Of a stretch of 64,000 bases of DNA, positions 1 to 64,000 are shown piece after piece. Below the pieces are notes generated by a model that searched no databases, was not told where the DNA came from, and was given only the letters and a program-made list of their open reading frames with translations. The stretch is from assembly GCA_054601695.1 (NCBI GenBank), contig BAAHQB010000335.1:119279-183278 (forward strand), written 5' to 3'. Made by a program: the position numbers and the translations under genes. Position 1 is the first letter of the stretch, and every line of letters starts with the position of its first letter. This stretch comes from Amorphochlora amoebiformis. Lineage: Eukaryota > Cercozoa > Chlorarachniophyceae.

Positions 1-48
1 TACTTATAGATATAGTTTATTTATATTATGGATACATAATACTCATAG

Positions 49-103
49 GATTGGCAAGCAGCGGTTGATTGCTGCAACCCGACTTGGTATTGTACATATA
101 TTA

Positions 104-156
<53 letters not shown>

Positions 157-162
157 AATATA

Positions 163-206
<44 letters not shown>

Positions 207-232
207 ACACATGTATATACATATATATATAT

Positions 233-263
<31 letters not shown>

Positions 264-347
264 GTATATATATATATATGTATATATACGCTTATTTGTG
301 TGGATATATGTACACATACATACATGTATGCATAGCAACCTATATTT

Positions 348-390
<43 letters not shown>

Positions 391-464
391 ATATATATAT
401 ATATGTATATATATTTGTACATATGGTTTATAGAAGCATACATATATGCATATCTATATACGGA

Positions 465-510
<46 letters not shown>

Positions 511-609
511 ATATATATACATATACATATATGTATGTAACTTGTAGGTGGCTCACCTGCTGTCGAATGTATCATGGAGCAGAGCCCATTGCGGTATATA
601 TATGTATGT

Positions 610-647
<38 letters not shown>

Positions 648-716
648 GTATGCACATGTAAAAAATATGTATGTATGTATGTATGTATATATATATATAC
701 ATACATACATCTACAT

Positions 717-795
<79 letters not shown>

Positions 796-1327
796 CATAT
801 ATATATATATATATATATGTACATATAAAAAAAGTGTGTGTGTGTGTATATATAAAATCTTTTGTATGTACATAGCTGTTTAATCCGGAGTTTCCTTCTA
901 GGTAATATAGACATAATGTACTTACACACGCTTTAAATACACGAAGACAGCATGCGTAAATGAATATCTGCTTTAAGATTTCATTTCTTTAACCCGATTC
1001 GATTAGATCCAGAACACACTATATATGTATGAATACATTATATACACATATATACCTGTATAATATGTGTATATATAAATATTATCTCTATATATATATA
1101 GCAAAGGTCATGGTTCAGCAAAGATTAGGGAACCTATCGGGTAATATAAACATGTGTATACCTTATGTATATATACATATACATATAGTTTGTGTTAATG
1201 TGTGAATATGTGCATGTGTATCAATGATATAAATAGCTACTCATACATATATATATGAATGTGTATCCATATATATATATATATATATATATACATAATT
1301 TTTATACATTATATTATGTATGTGTTC

Positions 1328-1365
<38 letters not shown>

Positions 1366-1549
1366 AGATACATAGATGAGTATGTGTGTATATTATTGGA
1401 CGTAAAAACGAATTTATGTACACAAACACAAATATACATATTATATGGATATATGTAAATATATATTATATATTACACATGATATGTAGATATATACATA
1501 TGTATAATGTATATGTGTGTGTGTGCGATACATACAATACACAGTATAT

Positions 1550-1595
<46 letters not shown>

Positions 1596-1607
1596 CATAT
1601 ATGTATG

Positions 1608-1650
<43 letters not shown>

Positions 1651-1954
1651 AAATATATATATGTGCACATATGTGTATACGTATATACATATGTATGTGT
1701 GGATGTGTGCAGACGACACTATAATATATACATATATATACATACATAATATTATATATATATATATATAATATATATATACATACATACATATATATAT
1801 ATACACATGTATGTATGTATACAGACGACGCCAAAAGGTTCCGAATCTACCAGAAATAAAAGTTCAGTATGCAAAGATACACATATGTGATATATATCAT
1901 TTTTATGTGAATATGTATTTGAATATATATTTTTTAATAAAATTTATACGCAAA

Positions 1955-2013
<59 letters not shown>

Positions 2014-2034
2014 ATCTATATGTATATAATACAT

Positions 2035-2103
<69 letters not shown>

Positions 2104-2198
2104 CTATGCTATAGTACACTATGTACTTTATATACACGAGAATCATTCACACACATGTGTATATTCTATGCACATGTACATGTCATATTACATATGTT

Positions 2199-2229
<31 letters not shown>

Positions 2230-2277
2230 TGTGTGTTTGTGTATATTCTATGCACATGTACATGTCATATTACATAT

Positions 2278-2330
<53 letters not shown>

Positions 2331-2498
2331 AATACTTATACATATACATATATATATATATATATATACATATATATATACAAATATATATATATGTATG
2401 AAATTAATACATACATATAGATAGATACTCATGTGTACTCAAGATATAAACAGCCATATCACCAAATATATATATATACAGATATATGTGTATATATT

Positions 2499-2537
<39 letters not shown>

Positions 2538-2692
2538 TATAATATATATATAATACATATATATATACATATATGTAGTCGCCCACCGGACAAAAAGATT
2601 TAGCCATGGGTGCAGGCAGAGGTCCACGAGTCGAGGATCATGATAAATACCAGATTCCGATAAAGTTAGCTTCAGACCGGAATCTAAATTAA
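49..2692 (+). CDS. 3' part of an unknown multi-exon gene
   Basis: Function not recognised. Five exon islands lie between TA-repeat introns: 49-86, 548-593, 1102-1140, 1825-1861 and 2579-2692. Each starts after AG and ends before GT (GTATTG, GTATAT, GTAATA, GTTCAG). Their phases join without a stop (2/1, 1/2, 2/2, 2/0, 0/stop), ending in TAA at 2690-2692. Peptides include [38 protein letters not shown] and [12 protein letters not shown], then a last exon rich in charged residues ([20 protein letters not shown]). No domain is visible. The gene must start left of the window because exon 1 opens in phase 2. An alternative donor at 1867 would not join the last exon. Phase agreement over four joins is the main support; RNA evidence is absent. 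Confidence 0.45.
2176..2285. repeat. 47-bp direct repeat between TA arrays
   Basis: TGTATATTCTATGCACATGT and the following bases up to TATGTTTATATA occur twice, starting near 2158 and 2238. The segment is intronic in the + strand gene. Confidence 0.8.
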
Positions 2693-3086
2693 TTTAGTTA
2701 TAGGATTTTCCATTCTGTCATCCAAGGCATAGATTTGAATTCAATCATGTATCCGAAATCTTGCTTGATCGATCTAAATAATCTAGATACTTGTCTGCCT
2801 ATGTATTGTTGGACGCCACGTTGCGCAGAGTCGATGTCCGGCTTGAGAATTTTAGTTGCTTTGTTAATTTGTCGACTTTCTAGGTATGACTTCAGGTAAA
2901 CGTAAGTCGAGTGCCGGAATCCTTGATCGAGTTGATCCTGGAGCCAATAAGTTTTATGGGGCTACATTAGAAGGTGGCCCAGATATGGCCAGGCTCTGCG
3001 TATCCTGTGGATGATGACCCAATAGTCAGAAAGCCTTGTGGAGCAAGAAAAGAAGATGTGATGATCTACTAGTATATTATATATAC
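2693..3086 (+). other. Intergenic stretch with a 42-codon open frame
   Basis: Non-repetitive sequence between the + strand gene and the foldback element. It holds one short ATG frame at 2886-3014 (MTSGKRKSSAGILDRVDPGA at its start, CVSCG at its end, then two TGA codons in a row). A good acceptor-like sequence (TTTCTAG) precedes the ATG by two bases, so this could be a terminal exon, a short gene or a transposon remnant. No homologue is recognised. Confidence 0.3.
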
Positions 3087-3236
3087 TGTTGGCGTGTCAT
3101 TATAGCTGCTACTATGTATGTTTATCTGTGTGCTGGATTTATGTGATTGTTACTTACATAATGATGTACAGTTGCATAGTCCACAACATATATATATATA
3201 TATATATATGTAACAATCACATAATCCAGCACACAG

Positions 3237-3291
<55 letters not shown>

Positions 3292-3399
3292 TTACATAAT
3301 GATGTACAGTTGCATAGTCCACATATATATATGTAACAATCACATAAATCCAGCACACAGATAAACATACATAGTAGCAGCTATAATGACACGCCAACA
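3087..3399. mobile_element. Foldback / MITE-like element with perfect 67-bp inverted arms
   Basis: Bases 3087-3153 and 3333-3399 are perfect inverted repeats of each other over 67 positions. The ends read TGTTGGCG...CGCCAACA. The same six bases, ATATAC, flank both sides (3081-3086 and 3400-3405), a possible target-site duplication, although the AT-rich context weakens it. Inside are two direct copies of a 32-base segment beginning TTACATAATGATG, a partial extra right arm near 3210-3240 and TA arrays. There is no transposase frame, so it would be non-autonomous. Confidence 0.8.
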
Positions 3400-3468
3400 A
3401 TATACTCACTGTTTTTTCTTGCCTCGCGATATACATCGGCCTGATACGTATGTACGTATGTCTAGATG

Positions 3469-3690
3469 TTAGTAAGTACGTACGTATACGTATGTGCGTA
3501 CGTATGTTGGTACGTGTGTACACCGTACGTATGTTGGTTGATGCTCAGTGCGTACGTAGGTTGGTATTTTGGTGTGTTAGTAAGTACGTACGTATACGTA
3601 TGTGCGTACGTATGTTGGTACGTGTGTACACCGTACGTATGTTGGTGGGCGCAGTGCGTACGTAGATTGGTACATTGGTGAGTACGTACG
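3469..3690. repeat. 108-bp minisatellite rich in ACGT
   Basis: Two near-identical units start at 3469 and 3577 (TTAGTAAGTACGTACG at each start) and are built from shorter TACGTATG/GTTGG motifs. The open frames across it on both strands are translations of the repeat. Confidence 0.85.
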
Positions 3691-4020
3691 TATATACATT
3701 TGTGTGTGCATATCATAGTGCAAGTTGGTATATGCGTAAGTTCTATACTCTAGACACTAACTAGATGTAGAGAGGATTGACACCGTTGATAATGTATTTT
3801 ATCGTGGAACTTAATATAGATACATCGGCTGCCAACTGACCCTTTGGCCTAGCACTAGCATCATCTAACTGTACTATATTAATTGGCCAAGATACAGAAG
3901 ATAATGCATTATCAGACATGTATAGATATACCACTAGATATAGTCAGTGCCCATAGCTAGAGCTATGATTCATGATATGTATGTACAAATAAATATATAC
4001 GTATATATACACACACACAC

Positions 4021-4072
<52 letters not shown>

Positions 4073-4083
4073 ATCAATATAGA

Positions 4084-4170
<87 letters not shown>

Positions 4171-4211
4171 ATATAATATATATAATACATATATAATATA
4201 TACATATATAT

Positions 4212-4245
<34 letters not shown>

Positions 4246-4276
4246 GTATTCCATATATATATATATGTGTATATAC

Positions 4277-4355
<79 letters not shown>

Positions 4356-4494
4356 CATGATATCTAGATATACCGCCAATGTAAGTATCACTAGCCTGTA
4401 TCATACTGTATACAAAATATAAGACCAGTAACTTAAGTTCAAGGACCACCATGCAATTTAAAGTTCATTGACAAATTTAATGTGAAAGTAGTAA
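3691..4494. other. Gene-free stretch: unique AT-rich DNA and TA arrays
   Basis: From 3720 to 3960 the sequence is non-repetitive but stop-rich in all frames, with several CTAG-containing words. From 3970 to 4360 it is (TA)n with short (CA)n/(TG)n. 4361-4494 lies just 3' of the minus-strand gene ending at 4495 and is probably its 3' untranslated or intergenic region. Confidence 0.5.
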
Positions 4495-12670
<8,176 letters not shown>

Positions 12671-12896
12671 CTGAGGAAAAAAGTCAGAAAAACCCAGCGT
12701 TAGTGATTGTTACAGCACCCTACATGACATATATATATATATACACATACACGCATATATATATAATATACATATATATATATATATATTAACATGTTTC
12801 TGTGTGTGTAAATATGAAAAATTTAAATATAGCCATGACACCAATTCAATGAAATCTGGTGGCAGGTTATCGCGTAGATTTGGTGGATAGTGTTTA

Positions 12897-12969
<73 letters not shown>

Positions 12970-13032
12970 TAAAATATAGGAATGTGCATAATATATAAGT
13001 ATACGTAAATAAATAAATAAATATATACATAT

Positions 13033-13200
<168 letters not shown>

Positions 13201-13202
13201 CA

Positions 13203-13258
<56 letters not shown>

Positions 13259-13261
13259 CAC

Positions 13262-13461
<200 letters not shown>

Positions 13462-13514
13462 GATATATACATATATATATATATATATATATGTATATTA
13501 TATATATATATTAT

Positions 13515-13545
<31 letters not shown>

Positions 13546-13568
13546 CATACATATATATATATAAAAAG

Positions 13569-13630
<62 letters not shown>

Positions 13631-13663
13631 GTATGTATGTATATATGTATGTATATGCATATA

Positions 13664-17628
<3,965 letters not shown>

Positions 17629-17852
17629 AGATATGCTCTACTACCACAATACGCAGTAATACTGGTCTCTGCTGGTCAGCCGGAGGTTTGGACCTTGGTG
17701 TGCTTCGATGGGTGAGTGGGGGATCTTTATTCTTGGATCGTTGATATCGCCAGGACGATACCTACATAACCTAGAATAGATATTAATCATTAGTTTTATA
17801 TTTGTCGGCTTTAGCTTCACGTCGAAATATCACGCATAGTAACAGCGTGATA
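17629..17852. promoter_or_regulatory. Divergent promoter region between kinase and PX-protein gene
   Basis: The 224 bases between the kinase ATG (17626-17628, minus) and the first in-frame ATG of the + strand gene (17853) contain no frame I can support. The two genes point away from each other, so both promoters must lie here unless non-coding first exons exist. No TATA box or known element stands out. Confidence 0.6.
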
Positions 17853-39811
<21,959 letters not shown>

Positions 39812-40459
39812 CTAGATTAATTAGGTTAGGTAAATGTATCTAGCGTATGAAATGATCTAGATGATTCCTACTTTGTATGGGCTGGTTAGCTGCACGCATG
39901 GAATGATCTTGATGATTCCTTCTTTCTATGGGATTATCTAGATGAATTTGAATGGGCTCGTTGTAGAACTTTGTCTAGTTTGTAAGTTAAATTTTTATAC
40001 CCCCTTAACGTATCATCCGTCCTGCTTATGTGGTAACTGAGTAACCGTTTTCGGCACGTATAATCTGGCCATGAGTAAATCTAATAATTCTAGTAATATT
40101 TAGAGTATAGAATAAATCTCTTCGTGGAAACGAATATCCTTCAAGATAGTTCTAGTAGATCTAGTCCGAGGCTGTCACCGTCTAGACCGCTGTCACCGTC
40201 TACACCACTGATTACGGGCCCGATGAGCTAGAGTGCTCTTTAGACTCTAGATAATGACTAGATTGAATGCGCCGCGTACTACTGGTATTATCTATGAAAT
40301 CGAACCGAGATAAACGTCGTTATTAAACCTTTCGGACTCTTAACTTTAAGAACTTGGAAACGATCACTCGGCGCGGTACTGACCTAATTAACGATACATG
40401 TAATCATTGTGGGCCAGATTGATATAGCTGATATCGTGGGCCCTGTAGGCACTAGGCTC
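39812..40459. other. Gene-free stretch between convergent gene ends
   Basis: Unique sequence between the PX gene stop and the minus-strand gene stop at 40460. It contains a degenerate duplication (GAATGATCTTGATGATTCCT and GAAATGATCTAGATGATTCC) and a direct repeat GCTGTCACCGTCTA. All frames are stop-rich. CTAG words are frequent, as at 3720-3960. Confidence 0.5.
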
Positions 40460-40664
40460 CTATCTTGCCGTCTTATCGAAGTGCATACTGGCCCTCCTGG
40501 CCGCGGCATAGCTCTTGTTCCTTAGCTTTCTTGAGCTTGTGTGCTGAAGCTGCTGCTTCACTAGCATATGTTCAACATACCTAGGGATGATATATAATAT
40601 GTATATGCATGTGTATTTATATACATGCATATAAGTATATATTAATGTACAATATTTATATACA

Positions 40665-40703
<39 letters not shown>

Positions 40704-40848
40704 TTTATATACATATACATATATTTTATATATATATACACACACATATATACATATACACACATATATATGGTATGTGTGATGTATATAATTGTTATAA
40801 TCTATCATCACACGTATATATGCACATATATATATATATATATAAATT

Positions 40849-40886
<38 letters not shown>

Positions 40887-40909
40887 ATCTAAATATATAT
40901 CTATATACT

Positions 40910-40953
<44 letters not shown>

Positions 40954-40997
40954 TATACATATATAAATATTTGTACATGATACATATAGACACACAC

Positions 40998-41064
<67 letters not shown>

Positions 41065-41117
41065 CATTTGCATCAAACCTATCTGGTGTGTTATTATTGC
41101 ACAAATATGTGTATATT

Positions 41118-41184
<67 letters not shown>

Positions 41185-42088
41185 TCTAAACAGCATTTGC
41201 ATCAAACATGTCTGCTATGTTCATTATTGCTATATTAAATCTATATATACACATATAATATTTACATCAAACATACCGCTGTCGTCTGATCGTCTCAGCC
41301 ACCTGTGAAGATTGGGTTTACTGTTAGATTTGTAGTAATAAAGATACACATTATACCGACATTCAGATGTCTGTATATTAATTAGAATAACACACAGGTT
41401 GGTAGTAATTATATCCTTAGGTATATATCTATACATATATGTATATATTAATGTAAGATCATTGTATGTGCGTCATATTATATAAATATATACAATATAT
41501 AGAATATATGTATAAATTTACTTATATTATGTATATATACCTTTCCAGGGATAGAGGGCACAATATATCGGATTGCAAGAAGCGTTGCCAGAACCTATTA
41601 TATATATATATATATACATATATGTATATCTATATATATATATATATATTTATACATACACGTTGTAGGAACGAGAGTAAGATATATATATATATATATA
41701 TATACATACACATTGTAGGAACGAGAGTAAGAGTATGATATATGTTTGAACTTTGTATGTAAAATGACTGTATTTATGTACATACATACAAATATACACA
41801 TTCACACACTTATAATATGTACGTGAATATATATATTTATATATATATATATATATACAAATAAATATTCACATATATATATATATATATATATATACTA
41901 TCATATATGTACATCGTTTGATACATCTACATACATACATGCATATACATATTGGTATCTCAGCCATATGCTAGATACAAGCGATAAACAATACATTGTA
42001 TACATATACACTTGTATACATGTGTATAAGGTATATATATATTATATGTAAATATACATATGTACATATATATAATATATATACATTC

Positions 42089-42131
<43 letters not shown>

Positions 42132-42566
42132 ATATATATATGTGTGTAAATATATATATATATATATATATATGAACCATATGCTCAATAAAGACGATAA
42201 TCATCAGCTTAACCTCTTTGGACGTGTTTTCTGAAAGGTTTATATGAATATGTCAAAGACGTATATATTTACGTAAAAATACAGACATGATCTATACATA
42301 TACATATACACATATATATATATATATTATATTTACACACATATATATATTATATACGTAATATAATATATATATATATATATAAAATATATATATATAT
42401 ATGTATTATATACATAATACACACACACATATATGTATATATGCGTTTATATACTATACACATTTATGCATATATCATACCTCTTTGGAAGTGTTTCTGA
42501 GAGCTTTACAGGTTCAAAAGTCAGAGACAAATATAAGTATACATACATACATATATATATACATAT

Positions 42567-42602
<36 letters not shown>

Positions 42603-42636
42603 GTCAAAACCGAAGCGTGAGCTTCTAGGAGTCAAA
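40460..42636 (-). CDS. 3' part of an unrecognised minus-strand gene
   Basis: Exons in coding order: 42636-42611, 42230-42214, 41594-41541, 41302-41277, 40580-40460, stop TAG. Phases join throughout (2/1, 1/0, 0/0, 0/2, 2/stop). Splice sites are good: CCTTTCAG before the 17-base exon, GTATAT after 41541, CTTCACAG before 41302, GTATGT after 41277. Peptides: [26 protein letters not shown] (hydrophobic, possibly a membrane segment), VAETIRRQ, and a basic, Ala-rich end ([19 protein letters not shown]). No family is recognised. A 5' start was not found; upstream lies a TTAGGG-like block. It could be a short separate gene downstream of TMEM16. Confidence 0.5.
41065..41222 (-). repeat. Two decayed copies of the exon 41277 donor region
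   Basis: GTTTGATGCAAATG occurs at about 41065-41085 and 41193-41215. It matches the sequence just inside the true donor (GTATGTTTGATGTAAAT at 41276 and below). TA arrays separate the copies. Confidence 0.6.
42481..42496 (-). pseudogene. 16-base sister of the 17-base micro-exon 42230-42214
   Basis: Minus strand reads CTCTCAG, AAACACTTCCAAAGAG, GTATGA, against CTTTCAG, AAAACACGTCCAAAGAG, GTTAAG at 42230-42214. Both keep AG/GT, but only the 17-base copy leads in frame into exon 41594. This copy would shift the frame. Confidence 0.55.
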
Positions 42637-42666
42637 CTAGTGCTTAGATATGACTAGATTAAGAGC

Positions 42667-43330
42667 AGCTTTCTAGGTTTATAGAGTTGGATTAGGGTTA
42701 GGGAGTTTATGTACATAGAGTTTTATAGGGTTAGGATGAGGCTGAGAGACCCATAGGGTTGGACTCTTAAAGAGTTAGGGTCTTATACAGTTATGGTCTT
42801 ATTGTGTTAGGGTTTTTGGGTTAGAGTATTACAGCATGAGGGTTAAAATTAGGGTTAAGGTCTTGTAAGGTTAAGGTTTTATATAGGGTTAGCATAGGTT
42901 TAGAACCTCACAGGCTTAGCTTCTGGTAGGGTACGATTAGGATAGGGGTTAGAATAGGGTTACGGTCTTATAGGTTTAGGGTCTGATAGGGTAGGATTAG
43001 AGTCTTATAGGGTTAGGCTTGGGGTTAGGGTCTTATCGGTCTTACAGTTTAGGGTCCGATATGGTTAGGATTAGGGTTAAGGTCTGATAGGGTCAAGAGT
43101 AAGGTTATGGGTCCTATAGGCTTCGGGTCTAATTGGGTTAGGGTTAATGAGGGTTAGGATTAGGCTTAAGGTATTGTAAGATATGATCTGGTTGGGTTGG
43201 GATTAGGGTTAGCGTCTTGTTGGCTAGGGTCTTGTAGGGTAGGATTAGGGTTAACGTCTAATAGGTTTAGGGTCGGATAGTTTAAGAATTAGGCTTAGGT
43301 TGATATTCGTTGGGAAGTTTAGAAAATTCG
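42667..43330. repeat. Degenerate TTAGGG block between two minus-strand genes
   Basis: GGGTTAGG, GTCTTATAGGGTTAGG and similar words fill this interval, far from perfect (TTAGGG)n. A longer recurring unit (GTCTTATAGG...TTAGG) suggests decayed subtelomeric-type repeat. No gene seen. Confidence 0.75.
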
Positions 43331-43449
43331 GTTTTAACTGTAACTATAGCATGTCCATAAATACTTGAATATACGGGCAAAATTGTATGTAGATATGTAG
43401 AATGAGTATATATATATATATATATAGGTTTATACATATTTATATATAC

Positions 43450-63678
<20,229 letters not shown>

Positions 63679-63835
63679 CTGGTTAGGGTAATACATTAGG
63701 TTAATACATTAGGTTAGGTTAAGATTGGTTTTGGGGTAGAGTTGAGCCCTAAGGTGGGCCCTAGACTACTTTGATTTGTTGTGATATGTTTGAATATAAT
63801 ATGAAAATAAATGTCTATATATAACATATAGTCCG

Positions 63836-63890
<55 letters not shown>

Positions 63891-63927
63891 TATATATACT
63901 CACATATTTATATATATAGAGTGTCTC

Positions 63928-63982
<55 letters not shown>

Positions 63983-64000
63983 TATATATATATATATATA
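63679..64000. other. Right edge: TTAGG-like words and TA arrays, no gene seen
   Basis: GGTTAGGGTAATACATTAGGTTAATACATTAGG at the start includes a 15-base direct repeat. From 63830 onward it is (TA)n to the end of the window. Upstream exons of the TMEM16 gene, if any, are not visible here. Confidence 0.6.

Noticed and set aside
3450-3716. YVRIRMCVRMLVRVYTV frames on both strands
   Set aside because: They come from the 108-bp ACGT-rich minisatellite.
41547-41597. A + strand CCHC zinc-knuckle-like peptide ([11 protein letters not shown])
   Set aside because: The same island read on the minus strand has both a proper acceptor and donor and joins its neighbours in phase; the + reading has no donor and lacks the first two cysteines.

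Overview
This is eukaryotic nuclear DNA, most likely from an intron-rich protist or alga. Three things point that way: TTAGGG/CCCTAA-type telomere-like repeats, GT-AG introns throughout, and a standard genetic code (TAA, TAG and TGA all end reading frames). Most of the window is (TA)n microsatellite with (TG)n, (TAA)n, CT- and GA-rich tracts. Nearly all long 'IYIYIY' reading frames are translations of that repeat. Between the repeats sit islands of 15-450 bases with ordinary base composition. Many islands are exons: they are bounded by AG and GT and join in one reading frame.

Layout, left to right. (1) The 3' part of an unknown + strand gene (49-2692), followed by a 67-bp-arm foldback element (3087-3399) and a 108-bp minisatellite. 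(2) A minus-strand gene (12670 to 4495) for a charged coiled-coil protein of unknown function. (3) A complete minus-strand, 15-exon CaMK-type protein kinase of 284 residues (17628 to 13664). (4) A 224-bp divergent promoter region. (5) A very long + strand gene (17853-39811), reconstructed from about 33 small exons, with a C-terminal PX (phosphoinositide-binding) domain. (6) An unrecognised minus-strand gene whose 3' end is at 40460. (7) A block of degenerate TTAGGG repeats. (8) A 20-kb minus-strand anoctamin/TMEM16 gene (63678 to 43450) with about 30 exons that may start beyond the right edge.

The exons were joined by hand by matching GT/AG sites and codon phase. Where the phases do not join, the entry says so. 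Kinase, PX and TMEM16 are recognised from family motifs; the other genes have no assigned function. The PX and TMEM16 proteins both suggest membrane-lipid biology, but I see no operon-like coordination.

The most unusual feature is intron architecture. Splice sites lie inside the repeats themselves: donors read GTATAT, acceptors TATATAG, and telomere-like CCCTAAC arrays end in CAG. Single exons or their acceptor halves are repeatedly copied in tandem with the neighbouring TA intron, leaving decayed copies beside the working exon. At least ten places show this. A dispersed tRNA-derived SINE family (about six copies) is also present.
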